A stretch of DNA of 64,000 bases from Epiperipatus broadwayi. Taxonomy: Eukaryota > Onychophora > Udeonychophora > Euonychophora > Peripatidae. A program made the position numbers and the translations under genes. The stretch covers positions 1,380,729 through 1,444,728 of the forward strand of contig JAQFVV010006454.1 in assembly GCA_028023455.1 (NCBI GenBank), read 5' to 3'. The notes under the pieces were generated by a model that was given only the letters and a program-made list of their open reading frames with translations, made no database searches and had not been told where the DNA came from. Shown here in pieces: positions 10,796-24,500 of this stretch (position 1 is its first letter; every line of letters starts with the position of its first letter).

Positions 10796-12112
10796 TTATT
10801 TTAAATCTTTTTATGCAGAGTTATCCAGCTAAAAAATAATTTTAAATCAATCTAAACATTTAATGTAAATTGATTTTTGAAAGGTCTCATTAAATATAAA
10901 GATTTGCATAATCATCAAGTCTATTCAATTAATAGTTGAATTAGGCAATTAATTATTTAATATAAATATTCTTTGTAGTGTCTATTTCTATTTATTTTTT
11001 TAGATCTGTTATAATGTGAACATTAATTATCTTCGTGTATTAAAAAATATGTTTTGAAAAGAAATTAATGGATTAAACATCTTATATGTATAAATCAGTA
11101 TGCTAAAACTTTTAATCTCTAAACCCAATTCGTTTATACCTAAAATATGTAAATAAAAAAATCTTCCCATCATTTCTGCATTGACTAATAAATGTTTCAA
11201 GTATATACATTACCTGATAAAGAAATTTTTAGTAAATATATAATAAGAAATATGGGTGTGAAAGATTTTACATTAAGAATAATCTAAGAGGAAGAGTGTA
11301 ATGCAAATCTAAATGACTTTATTGGTATATATGGTATTTAAGTTGATGAATAGTGGTAATATTGATAACTATGAGTAGGATTCTAATGCATTGAAAGTAC
11401 ATTAGATTTAATAATATAAATATTAAATTATACTCTCTGTTAAAATGTTTTATATTACACATAATAATGAATAATGATAAAAGATAATTTTTTGATTGTT
11501 TGGTAAAAAAAAAATTATATATGTAGTGTAAAATTATTTTGATTTGATTTACTAAATGCTTGAAAAAAAGGTTGGTTTATTTTATTTTTTAGCTATATTA
11601 TTTCAATTGATCAATAACCTCTCAGAGAGTATCAAAGTATATAAAGTCAATCGAATAAATAATTTTATTAAGAAAATTTAAATGTAATTAACATTTGAAT
11701 GTAATCTGCAGTGCACTTTCAATAGCTATTTGAGTGTCTTCTTTGCTGTACATTAATGAGTATGTTTTGTGCTGTTTGTGAATATGGCAAGTTTAGCACA
11801 TTACAAATCAGACAAAGTAATAGAGGTAGTGTATATATATAGGCAAATGTATTTTTAAATTATCACAGCAAGACGAAGCTCCTCTAATACCTAGTTCAAT
11901 CTATAGAGAACAGAAAAGATAAATCATTGCTCACTATGATGACTATGCCCCTTTTTTTATTAATATTTGGTGGCTAGTTATTATAAACCGACTATCTAAA
12001 AAAACAATTACTAAATCTCTTTAAAGTTCAAGATTTTTTTCTAATTTTACTAGTATCAAATTTGAACTTTATGTCTGGCTAAATAGCAAGCTGATTCTCT
12101 AATGATCGTTTT

Positions 12113-12150
12113 CGTGTGTGTGTGTGTGTGTGTGTGTGTGTCTGTGTGTG
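12113..12150. repeat. (GT)n microsatellite
   Basis: Uninterrupted GT dinucleotides with a single TC interruption near the right end. Confidence 0.95.
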
Positions 12151-14970
12151 CAAGTTCCTAATTTGATTTGTAAAAATTATAAAAAAAACTAAAAGATGAT
12201 AATTGAATTAATTCTCAATAAAATAATAAGCAAAATTATACTATAAAATGATTATCAGTTCATTTGCTATAGTAAATAGAATTAAATAGATATTCTGATT
12301 GATAGATAGATTGATAAATAAAAATGATGTGCCTTTTCTTTAACAAATGCAGTAATTATTTATTTGTCACTGACAAATAATCTTTAAAAAAAAAATCACA
12401 TTAAAAAAATTATCTTCAAATTTATGAATCAACTCGATCTAGATGAACTCTGTACATGGATTACTGGAAACGTTAAATAATGATTAAAGAGGATTAGTAG
12501 AAGTCAAAAGTGGAGATTGCACGTGCGCGCTGACGTTCAACGCAAACGCTTTGATTTTTTTCAATAGATTTTATAAAAAGATCACCAGCGTTGAAGATAT
12601 TATCATATTATGCTTCACTTAAAAAAAAATAAACACGGTCACTAAAATGTATAGCGACAAGCATTTAGCGCGAATGTATATAAACATTTAATATATTCAA
12701 TTTTTTTAAACATCAAATATATTTATTTAAGTGCGTAATTCATTTTTTTATTTAATACAGAAATAAAATATTGCTACAAATTTTTTGAAGTAAAATTAGA
12801 TTTTTAAATAGGAAAGCCTCGAGAGACGGAATTCTAATACAGACTGAAAAAATCTTTAGGATTTTTTTATTATGAAAAAGTAATAATAATTAGATAAGAA
12901 ACTTAGTTTTTAAATAGCCGACAGCAGAAAAAAGCTTCTCTAAAAATTCTTAATAGAGGAAAATTGTTGAGAAGAAGGCATTACTCTTCATTCTTTCATA
13001 TTGGTGTTTGGTGATAGTTTGAGCAATTTTCTATTTTTATTTACTTTTTATTAAAAAAAATAGGCTAAAATTTAAACACGGGAACCCCCCTAGTACATAA
13101 TGGGATTTTTTTTTCTACAATTTTTTTTTTTTTTAGGGACTCTTGCTATTTAAAGTCGTTCTATCTTTACCTATAGATAAATAAATATTTTTTAAATAAG
13201 TATTTTTGAATTTGTATACCAGTAAATGATGAGTAAAATATTGATCTTCAATAAAATAATAATTTTGGACTTGTTAAATAAACTGGATTAATTTATTAAT
13301 AAAATTCAACCCAGAGAATTTTAGCTTTCCAATTATTTAATTCAAAATACATTTTTTTATTCTTGTTGTTTCTATTTAAAAACAAAATAATGTTCATAAA
13401 TTATGTTGAAGTTAACAACAGTATCTAAATCTTTTTTCTTTAACTCCAATTTTGATTGTAAATATACACACGCGCGCGCACACAAAATTTGTATATGCCT
13501 ACATAGGAGGGGGCTATTTGAGCACTTGTGTGCTAATAATTTATTTTATGCCATTAGAGAATTATTATTTAAAAAATTTTGCTAAGTGATTAAAGTTATA
13601 TTAATTCTATACCTTTTTCTAAATACTATTTTGTCACTTTAATTTAAATAACAATAAAAGTCCTGCCTATCTTTGAAAAACCGCCACGTTATCCACATAT
13701 CATTTTAGTAAGCTTCGCCGCGTTGAATAAAACTGAAGACACGTGCTTAGAACAATATGGAATCATTTTTTTTGTTTCTTTAGACGCATGCATTTTACAA
13801 TAAAACATGTTTTTGTGATTCTTCTTACCATCATAATAAAGTTTTAAAGTTAATTAGAATATTTTTTTTATTATTGATAACTTATTTAATTATATTCTTA
13901 ATCCCTTTAAAATCATGTGTTCGTAAATTCAACGTTTTAATGTTTATTTTGCGTTATTTGATTCTGAGCCTTATGCCTACGGTCTCCATTTAATATTTAA
14001 CATAAGCTAATAGTTATTGAAATTAAAAGTAAAATAAAATGTGATAAGTAATTATAGTACAGTAAAGATTATTTAGATATATATTGTTAAAAACTTAAAA
14101 AATAAATAAATGATTTTGTACATATTTATTAAATAATTCTGTTAAACAAACTCGTTTTCAATGAGCTTGGAAAGAATGTATTTTGAAAAAAAAGAGAGAA
14201 GCAATTAAAATTTGCTTTATTTTGTAATTTTTTAATTCAATGTCTCCTACTTCTTTATTTTTTTTTTTTTTCTTATTCATTTCAAACAATTGCATAACTA
14301 GTTTCATTTTTTAGAATTAAAAAAAATTATGTAACGTTTATTATTCAATAATTAATAAAGAAAACTTAATAATTTGAAATTCAATAATTTATTAAATTAT
14401 ATTTGACATTTTACAGCCTGAATAGCAGTTTCTAAAGATTAGATAAAAATAAAAAAAAATGGCGAACATGTTATTAATTTATTAATCGGATTTCAGTCTT
14501 TGCAAGGATTGTAAAATATCGAGTTTAATAAATTATTTGGGTAATTTTGAAAAAGAACATTCCACACAGTCATATATGTATATGTATGTGGTCGTGTATA
14601 TAAAAAATAGACAAATAGTGATAAGACTCATGAGGATTTTAACATTATGTAGGAGTATATAGTTTAAAAATTGCTTATAATCCATACAGGGATAAAAAAA
14701 ATATATTTCATTTGAACAGTGTCTGAAAAATTATTAAGCTATTTCTTGTAGACGTAACATTTAAGTTTTTAAAGTGATGTCCAAGAAAGATACTACTTCT
14801 TTACTCAATGTTTAAAAATAAACACGGATGCTTAATAATTTTTAATTCATGATCCCCAAATTAATGTCTGAATAAATGTGTTGTATGAATTAAAACATCA
14901 TTTAAAAGATGATAATGTTGTCATAAACATTGTTAACTCCATGAAATAGATCAGGATCCAAAAACTGTTC

Positions 14971-15030
14971 AAATACTTTGGTAGTTATAATGCATGCACG
15001 CAATACTTTGGTAGTTATAATGCATGCACG
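14971..15030. repeat. Tandem duplication of 30 bp
   Basis: A 30-bp unit containing ATACTTTGGTAGTTATAATG and ATGCACG occurs twice in direct succession with one difference in the first base. The near-identity implies a recent duplication. Confidence 0.95.
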
Positions 15031-16819
15031 CACAGTATCGATTAGATCTAAAGAATATCATTCTTCATAGTTTGGAAAATGTTTTGAAAAACAGGCATAA
15101 ACTCTTACAATTGTAGTACCATTTATCTGAGCATAAATTATGCTTCTGATATTTTTCATTCTTATTTAATAGCACTCACATTAATAATAATAGCTTGAAT
15201 GGATTGTTTATGCATAAAAATTAAGCTTATAAATTGTATAATAAATTGCTTTGGCACATGTTTGTTGACTTTTGTACTAATATGTTTCAATATCTTTTTT
15301 TGCTTTTTGATAATAATCTTTTATAATATTTGTCAATTTTTTTCAGTAATCAGTTAGCATATAAGGTTTTATAATATTTCCAGTTTATTTTTATATATCT
15401 TAAGATAATAAACAGTTCAATAATTTTGGAATGCTATACTCTAGAAGATCATATTTCATGATACATTTTAAATTCTGTTCTGACATTTTTCTCATTTCCA
15501 TAAGATATTTATTTACTGTTTTTTTTTTTTTTTTGGTTTTTTATCTGATAAAACTATTATGTTGTCATGAATTTCCATTTCTGCATTAATTTCAAATAAA
15601 AGAATAAATAATTTTGCCCACATCTAAATGAGTTTTTAGCATGAATATAACAATAAAAAAAGTTACTTGATTTCTGAAAATAAAAATACTTATTTTAAAT
15701 AGGAGAAAATATAAAAATATCCAATTGTGCTTATATATAATGTTGATATTTCACACCATCTACATAACTGAATTTTAAAAAAAAATGTTATTGATGATAA
15801 AAAAATGAAATATTTAAATTGGGAATTGTTTCAGTAGTCTCAAATTAAGTTCATAAATAGACAACAAAATACAATATATTAATTCAAAGGACATAAAATC
15901 AAAAATACTGATTATGCTATTCTTGGGAATTCAAAATATTAAATACAGTATGTTTCTAAAGCGATGAATATATATTATAAAGATTTTGTTTAGAGTATTA
16001 AAATTCAAGAAAGCAAATACTTTATCAGCAAGTGAAATTAAATAAAAACTTTCAGTAATTTTTAGCTTATATAATCATCATTTTGTACATTTAGATGTTT
16101 GGTCTGATCAAAAGCATGTTATATATCAATATAAAAATCCTCCACTTCTTCATCACAATAAAAAACTTATTGGAAATAAACATGAATTATCTGCATTTTG
16201 GAATCTAACATTATGCTGAGTAACTAATTTTTCCACTCTGTCTGATATATTATCAATCTCCATAATTTTATTTATAATGAATCCTACTCCACTTGTGCTT
16301 CTAATATTTATGCTTTATAGTTAAATACATGTTTATTTTTTAAATTAATTCTCTCTTCACCTTTTTTTATATAACTTAACAAAGTCCAACAATGTTTTAT
16401 TTAGTATCAAATGGTTCTTTCCAATTCATACAATCTTCTCTACATGAAAATAACCTGCTATTGTAAGTGGGATGCAATCAAGGGATTCTTAACATCCTCG
16501 ACCTTTATCTCCAATGTTTTGGCTAGGGAAATTACAGCCTCCTGTAAATAAGAGCTATAACTTTATTTTGTCTATCATTATAATAAATATCTATTTAAAA
16601 CAATATTTATACACATTCATTCTGCTTCAAGAAGTCTCAAGTGAACTACCAGGCAACTAAAAAAAAGACTATTGCATTTCTTGATTTAAACTCAGAGGTA
16701 AAAGTCCAATAAACTCATCATACTGGCTGATGCATTTCGGTGAGCACTTCATCTATGTTCATGTAGTATATAAACAATCATACAGTTAATAACATATGCA
16801 ACAACAAGGAAAACAACAT

Positions 16820-18420
16820 TTGAAGTGAGCATTAGGAATTTGTCCCACTTGATTTATTAAGATCTTAACATTTTAAAATTATCATGGGATTCTTTAATAC
16901 TAGAATTGCTAAATGACTAAACAATGAAAATGCTATGGATATTTTATGGAAATAGAAATGATAAGGACATAGGCTTGTAGAATTGCCAGGAAAAGCAAAA
17001 CTGTATATTATGAATTCTTTCTTTCAGAAAAATTCTAAATGGAAATGGACAAGTAAGCATCCAAATGATGATATAACAGACTTGTATTATATTTTGGCAA
17101 ACATAAAATATATATTTTCAGGTTCCTTTTGTTCTTAACAGATTTAACATGGGGTAAAAAGACAAAAATTATTAAGAAAATCACTGTTTGCAGTTTATAT
17201 TTCTAAGGTTTCAGAAGCATTCCAATGAATTTAAATTAAAACTTGCAAATTGTTTTAAAATATTAACAGACTTTGAGAATTATTCAAATTTGAATGAAAT
17301 CAATAGAAAAATAACTGATACACTAGTAAGAACCAGAAGAAATATGACTAGTTCAAAGGTAGTATTTTACTATTAAATTTTTTATTCAAACAAAACTATA
17401 TATAAAAATTAAGAATGAATATGAAAATATACAAAAATGATTAAGAAAAATTGAATATTTAGAGTTTTTTTAAATAGTAGAAAAAGAATTAATAACAACA
17501 TAAGAAAATATAAAGATGAATTAGTAAGAAAAGCTATGAAAGAGAAGAAAAATCTCAAAAATGTAAAACATTGTGCTACTGGTATAATAAGAAGAAAGGA
17601 TGAAATTATTACTAAAAAAATATGACATCATCAAACATGAGGAAAGGGTCTATAATAAATAATTGAGTAATAAAAAACTAAAAAATAATATCTTTATAAT
17701 TACTATTACTTCTGAATGGCCCAGCATTTTAAATGAAGAAGTGAAACATTCAATTAAATCTATAAAGCAGATGGAAATGGAATTATAATAATATCTTTAA
17801 AAAAGCAAGTAAAGATATTTACCAAATGTTTAAGTTGTTAAGATGCACCAGATGATTGGGAAAATGTAATAGTAATATTGATATGTACCAAAGGTGATAA
17901 AACCACATTATAAATTACAGGCCTTTCAATCTTTTACCAGTTTGATACAAAAATTTTACCAAGATGGTTACAACTTGTCACACTCTTCCACAGCAAATTA
18001 AATTTTAGCCAACCAAAAGAACAAGCTGGTGGTAAATATTATCCAACTATTGTGAGAAGTTATAAAAAAAATCAATAAATATAAATTGCTGTTATGCTTT
18101 GGATTTGTATATTACAAAACGGTGTTTAATTCTATAAACATTTCTAGGGTAATTAAAGCATTGAATCAACAGAGTATAGACTGAAATACTGTCATATATT
18201 TTGAAGAATATTTATCAAAATGCAACAGCAATGATTAGATTACCAGTAGTATTAAGAATATTAACATTGAAAATTATATATCACAGGATGATTTCATATC
18301 TTCAACACTTTTTACATGTAATTTTTAAAAAAAATGGTGAATTAAAATGGGAAGCTAAAGCAATAAAAATAAATGGAGATTATTTAAGCCATCTACATTT
18401 TGTATACTTTGACAGGTGAG
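16820..18420 (+). pseudogene. Decayed RTE-type non-LTR retrotransposon (endonuclease end to reverse transcriptase)
   Basis: Conceptual translation in shifting frames gives ordered landmarks of an RTE-clade LINE. KIIMGFFNTRIAK (near 16875) is the endonuclease GDFN motif region. WKWTSKHPNDDITDLYYI (near 17040) is the endonuclease end. EFKLKLANCFKILTDFENY (about 17230) is the linker. APDDWENVIVILICTKGDKT and NYRPFNLLPV (about 17848-17950) belong to the reverse transcriptase, followed by QPKEQAGGKYYPTI, NIYQNATAMIRLP, and INGDYLSHLHFV where the FADD active site should follow. Many stops and frame changes, and loss of the catalytic aspartates, show it is dead. It is 5'-truncated, as is usual for LINEs. 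ORFs at 17188-17376 and 18201-18419 are pieces of it. Confidence 0.8.
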
Positions 18421-18429
18421 TATTGATGC

Positions 18430-20895
18430 TGTAATAATAAATACAGAACAAACAAATAACTACAGAGGAATAAATCTGGAAAACAATGTATTCACATACA
18501 TATTCTGCAAAGCCTGTTAAGAGTTTGTTTTTGAGTTCTATATATAACATTTGTAATACAAGCTTATTAAATTAGGTCATATGACATCTGACTTGATTTT
18601 TTTTGTACACATATATAATTATGGAAGCTCTGTGCTATTTATATCAATGCACCTCTCTTTCTTGTCAGATTTCAATTTCAAATGTAAAATAAATCAAAGC
18701 TTTTTTCAAACTAAATTTTATACTATTATTTGTTTGAAATGAATTCCTGTCATTGAGATACATTATGATAGTTTTCAGCACCATGGAAAGGTTTATGTAA
18801 AAATCATTTTATGCCCTTAATGCAAATTCTGATGAAATAAATATATGTTTATATCATATCCAATGAAAGTAAGTTTTAACGAAACGTATGTAATGTGAGA
18901 GATCGTTTTGTTTATTTTACTTAGGTAGTGATATATTTAAATTTACTATCAAGTCTCTAATATTATATATATACTGTGTATATACATATTACAGTAGAAT
19001 CTTTATATGAGATCTTAAGGTGTTTTTTTTTTTAAAAAAATGATGTCTATTTTAATTCCCGAGCAAGTTTGTTTTGTTTTGAAAACTTTTATATTTTACA
19101 AAAAAAAAAAGCCAATAAAATAATTTTAAATCATTCACATTTCAATGCAGATAAAGTAAGTAAATAAATAATAAATTATCTAGAGAATCATAATTATAAA
19201 TTAAAAGATTAATAATGATTTATTTAATTTATAATATTTATTTATATATACCTGTATTGTACGTAATAAATCTTTCTTTGGTAAATTCGAAGTTATTTTA
19301 TTATAATCAATTGTATATAAAATTATTTAAGATGTTCTAAAAATCTATCAAAATAAATATTAGTCAATGCCTGGTAATTATAAATTATCAAATGGTGTAC
19401 GTGCGAGTCTATATATAAGAATAATAAAATGCCATATCACATGCAATGTATTTTAAAAATATTATAGCAAAACGAATAAATATAGTTTATACAATTGAAT
19501 GCTGAGATAGTTGTGCTGAGTAATAGAATTCACTTCCAGTTAATAAATAGCCTGCCTCGTGAGCTCTGGTAAGACTCTTCTGGCTGTACTGGACAGCTTG
19601 CCTCGAGTCAATTCTAGTTCAGATTCAAGTTGGTTGCGGATGTAGTAGTTTCCAGTTCATATGTGGACTTGCCTCACTGCATAAACATCGCGATAATAAC
19701 TGGGAAAAAATCTTTGCTGATGGAAGAAGGTTTATTGTAGAGCATGTTCAGTCATTCAAGTAGACAGAAGTAATTGCTCTGCCTTGCCTTTAAAATGCTG
19801 ACTATTTAATGGCAGATCCTATACTTTACTGGAAACACTCGGATTTTGTGCACAAACTCCAATGAAGGGTTTATCCCCATTGGATAGTGACAGGTGCTAG
19901 CCAATCTAGCAAGAAATCTGGAATAGTCCACTTCTAAAGGCAAGATCAGATATGACAACTATCTAAAAAAAAATTAAAATTTTATTTATTTCTAAAATAA
20001 CCTTTGGAAGATTCGGATATTTTGTTTGCCTATATAGTCAAATTTATTAAATGGCTGAACACAAAAAAATATTTGGCAAGAAACCAATAGAATAGGATGG
20101 GGTATTGCTTACCCCTTTCCTGAAATAATGCCAATATAACCATCAACATTCTATTCATATTTGGCAAGAGTAGCTAGCAGTCACCAAAAAAAAAAAAAAA
20201 CTAAAAAAATAAAATCACTCTACCTATGAAAATAATGCAATTTTATTACGATTAGAAAAAATCTTTGGGGAATAACTGTTGATATCTGTAAGAATCAACC
20301 AAGCATGAATATTTCCAAGAAGTGGTTCCATCTCCATTTAACTAAAACAAAAACAATAGACTATCCATGTAATGTTTAAAGAAATCATCCTCATAGAATT
20401 TAGTTGCACTTAAAAGTTTTCTTCTGTATTTCTTATTGGCTTTGAGAGGATCAGAACAAAAGAATTATTTGCAAAGACTTTAAATACCAGTCTAATTTAA
20501 TTTCTTTTAATACAAATTTAAATTTTTTTTTTTATTTGCTATTGTCATGTTATGTTTTCTTTTATTTATTTTAGAACTCCCAAAAAAATATTGTACCTAC
20601 CAGTTAAACCTAATTAAACTTTTTTGAACTTAAATATATGTATGTGTGTGCATGTGCACGTATACAATCGGCTATTATGAATGAGGAAATTATATAAATA
20701 TTTTATGTATCTTTAAAACATAACTAGATTAAAGGATTATTTAAAGTATTTACTTTATTTTTTTAAATATTTAAATACAATGTTTCTAAGATAATTTGGA
20801 TTTTGTTTGATGTTGCTACATCAGTAGAGTTCATATCTATTATTCGTAAAGATGGTATTTTGTTTTAAGTCTTGTTAGCATATGTTTATGTTTAT
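18430..20895. other. AT-rich DNA with one G+C-richer unidentified block
   Basis: Mostly AT-rich. About 19550-19950 is clearly richer in G+C and lacks low-complexity runs, so it is probably an old inserted repeat or retrocopy; no frame gives a protein I recognise. Confidence 0.4.
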
Positions 20896-20901
20896 TTAAG
20901 A

Positions 20902-21157
20902 ATACATTTTTTCTTTATTTTACTTAATGTTGATATATATATAATTATTTTTAGGAATAAACAGATGATGAGTTCATCTTTACCTAGTTTAAGATATATA
21001 TATAAACCTAGTTTGAGATATATATATCTTAACCTAGTTTAAGATATATATATATATATCTTAAACTAGGTAAAGATGAACTCATCATCTGTTTATTCCT
21101 AAACATAATTATATATATATATATCTCAACATTAAGTAAAATAAAGAAAAAATGTAT
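20902..21157. repeat. Long near-perfect palindrome (foldback)
   Basis: The left arm (20902 to about 21002) and right arm (about 21047-21157) are close reverse complements over roughly 100 bp, from ACATTTTTTCTTTATTTT at the outside to ACCTAGTTTAAGATATATAT at the inside. The middle holds further smaller inverted copies of the CCTAGTTTAAGATATAT motif. It could form a cruciform in DNA or a long RNA hairpin. It may be a foldback transposon or a local inverted duplication; target duplications are not distinguishable in the TA-rich flanks. Confidence 0.85.
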
Positions 21158-21289
21158 ATATATATTCTGAGATACTCATAGCTACAGATTTGTTTGGATT
21201 CATTTTTTGCTAGGAGCCCTTACATACACTGATATATAAATAATTAGCTATGGTTGACATAGACATTAGTAGTTAATCAACAGTCCAAG

Positions 21290-21303
21290 AAACATGTATG
21301 TAA
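21290..21303 (+). repeat. Target site duplication (left), 14 bp
   Basis: AAACATGTATGTAA, repeated exactly at 21490-21503. Confidence 0.8.
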
Positions 21304-21489
21304 ACATCACATGATCACCATTTCTTATGCTTGCTCTTAACTGATGAAGGCCACAAGCCAGAAACTAGTCTGGGGATATTGGATGAATGGGCACTGGATT
21401 GAGATTTTATGCACAAGCCTTCTGGCATCCATTTATTACTCTGGCTTGCATTAAGTGGCAATGTGTATGGAGAGTTTCCATGTTTTAAT
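21304..21489 (+). mobile_element. Short retroposon carrying a hammerhead-like motif
   Basis: A 186-bp segment bracketed by the exact 14-bp direct repeat AAACATGTATGTAA, the size expected of a LINE-driven target duplication. At 21341-21365 it has the hammerhead-core order CTGATGA, a short GGC/GCC hairpin, and GAAAC, followed by TAGTC, which gives a minimal stem III with a GTC cleavage triplet. Stem I pairs only partly (A-U, then two G-U, C-G, U-A around a mismatch), and the closing pair of stem II is A-A, so activity is doubtful. No pol III A/B boxes are evident. Hammerhead-bearing short elements mobilised by Penelope-like or LINE machinery are known in animals; assignment here is an inference. 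Confidence 0.6.
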
Positions 21490-21503
21490 AAACATGTATG
21501 TAA
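21490..21503 (+). repeat. Target site duplication (right), 14 bp
   Basis: Exact repeat of 21290-21303. Confidence 0.8.
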
Positions 21504-21509
21504 TGGTAA

Positions 21510-24500
21510 TATCCTTAATTTAATATCTAGTATATTTATAGAATTAATAAAGATAACTCTTGCTTAGTTCTTTTTTCGAGATCATTTTATTTTTCTTATG
21601 TGCAAATTATAATAACCAAAATGTAAATATCAGATGGATTATCTAAATTAATAAAGTTATTATTAGTTAACTCGAATTTTAATTTTAATGTAAATAAAGC
21701 CATAGATGATTTTATTAAATCTAGTTTTGTATTTTGATTTATTTTGTTTTTATGGTCACTTATCACAATAATTGATTCTGGTCACATATCATGCTTATAA
21801 AGTCAACATAATATATTTACCCTTGAGATTAGAGAATGCATGATTATTTTAAATATAATTTTGAAAATTAATAAAATGTCTCTTTAATTCCAGAATATAT
21901 TCTTAAAACTCCTTAGTATCTATAAATATATCTATGTAGGTAGACAAATCCTAACAGAAGGAGTCAAAGTGTTTAACTTTTCTCATGCTCACCATTATAT
22001 AATTTAGAATTGAATGTAGGAGGTATATCTAACCTTTTTGGTATACAAACTCCAGTTGGACAAGTGAGTTAAAACTCAACTTTTGATTTGTCAATTACAG
22101 AATCAGCAATAAAAATATATTCATCTTTTAATATTATATTCATTTTAGTTTCATTTGTAAAAAGTATATTAATAATTTTTCAGATTATGAAAGTGAACGA
22201 AAGTTATTTCAAAAATAAATTTCTATTTATAATTATAAAATATTCAATAGTGGAAGATCTAAAAAGAAGTTTGTAACAAATTAAAAAATGCTGCAGATGT
22301 CATTGATTTCTTTCTCGATTTATGTTAGTGTAAAAGTAAAGAATTTTTTATTAAAATCTTACTATTTTTCTAAAATAATTATATTTTTATTATATTTTAT
22401 AAAAATACATTATAATATATAAAAAATACTTTAAAATGCCCTAAAACATTTACTTCATTTTCAGAATCAAAACAAAGAAGTTGGAGTGGTGAAAATTATT
22501 GACAGATGCTCTTCTTTTGTTTGTGATGAGAACCAACCAATCAGCATCTAGGAAGGCCTGCCTTGTCTCTTTGTTGTAGCTTTGAACACATATATTATTA
22601 ATTTTTTTATTTGTAAAATAATTTCAGAGAGAGCAGCATCTTACAATATTTTTAAGCTTTAAAATGAGCCTAAATAATCTACAATAACATAAAAACTACT
22701 AGATTTGGAGCAAATTAAAGCCATGTACAGGTTTACTTAAAACAATCCCTAAATGAGTTAATAGATATTTTTGTCTTTGCCTCCTACATATCATTACAGT
22801 AATTTGCTTCCCAATACATATCATTTCAATAATTGGCACCTCAATTCACGAATATATTGAATGAGTTGAATCTTTTATACCATTACAGTAAATAATAATG
22901 AAATAGCATCATGCAATGTGTATGGTTAATAGATAAGTGATCATTATTTATTTAACTGAATATGATAAGAGCAAAGAATCAGCAGTAACAGTAATTACAT
23001 ATAAGTAATTAACATAACGTCTCTAGCAATTATTCAACAATGGTGATCTTTTATAAGTGGATTTAAAAAAGATTACTATAAGACAGGCTAATCATCATCA
23101 AGCCATGCTAATCATGAGATATATTATAAAAGAGCAATCATTAATATTTATTGGTGCATGCACATACGTAAGTAGTAATAATATTCATAAAACTAATTAT
23201 TTATCAAAATATTATGGAATCATATATCAATTCTGGTTGGCATCAAAAGCTCAGGATACTAGTTATCAGTTAACCAGTAGTTATCATTTTAAATATATAA
23301 ATAAATGTGTGAACTTTAATATTGACTTTCATTATCATAATTTCATGTGAACAATTTTTAAAAAAATTATATAGAAGTCCTTGCGCATATATACTCTGAA
23401 TGCCATTAAGTCTAAAGCTAGCGTGGAATCACAAGAACATTTGTATAAGTAAACAAGAGCAGACATATAATATTAAATGTATACTACTATTCTGAGATAA
23501 TTTAAAATAATGATAAATAAAATTTTGAATTACTTTAATAATAACAAAAAACAAAAGGTCTGATAAATACTCTACAATGCAAAGAGATCATTCAGATTAT
23601 GGTTTACAATTATCACATATTATATCCATGGATTTGCAAATAAAATTGTATATGTAACATTGTATAAACATTAGTTAACAGATGCAAAATTATAATAGTT
23701 CATAAATTTAGGATATATATATGCACATATTTATATGTTGATTTATAAGATATTCTAATTACTTCTAAGCTAAATTATTTCAACTATGTTAATTCAATTT
23801 AGTTTAAATATAATGACTGAGTTGACCAACATATAGACTCTTGTAAGTTTATAAACATATGGGTATTCATAAAATATTTCAAACATTATTTTTTTTACAT
23901 CTCTATATAAATATTATTCTATTTTAATATGTAAATAGGTTAAATATATGCAAATGTGTAAAGACATCCATATTTAGTGAAAAATAATGTTTCAATTCTT
24001 AATAATTAAGTTTCCTTTATATAATGCTATTTTATTCTTTTTATTTAAAAATAAAACATGAGACTATGTGTAATATTCTCTTTAAATAAAAATATTTCCA
24101 TTATTACTTATACTATAAATCAAGTTATTTTTAATTTTTAATCTAATCATTCTTAAATTGTAAGCAACAATGTTTAGTATAAAGAAAGATTACTTTATTT
24201 TTTCAAAAATTACTTTTAAGTTCATTCACTGAGGATATGAAGACATTTCTTTTTTTTTTCTTTTCCTGGAAAATTGCAACTTTATGAAATTGATTTGATT
24301 TAGCAATTTTAATGAATATATTCAAAAGTTTGTAAGTTTTATAACAAATGGAATTTAAATAATTTTCTGTTTTGTGCAGTAAAGGAATAGTTTTGTTTCA
24401 TTATTTCTTAAATTAATAATATGAACATATATATATTACTGGCTTTTTATTCTCCACATCTTAAATTGTTTTCCTCAGAAATAATTAATTTTCCTACACC

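Larger units (their letters stand above)
10946..16780. other. AT-rich DNA with microsatellites, no recognisable gene
   Basis: Contains a (GT)n tract at about 12113-12150, a CA/CG-alternating tract near 13468-13484, and an exact 30-bp tandem duplication at 14971-15030. The stretches 12490-12700 and 13680-13760 keep noticeably more CpG than their surroundings (for example GCACGTGCGCGCTGACG) and could be regulatory. The ORF at 13403-13585 has no recognisable motif. Confidence 0.45.

Noticed and set aside
19550-19950. G+C-richer block considered as a host exon
   Set aside because: No open frame of useful length and no recognisable translation; kept only as an unidentified block.
23057-23350. 97-codon ORF starting MDLKKITIRQANHH
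   Set aside because: No motif or homologous copy in the window, and composition matches the background.
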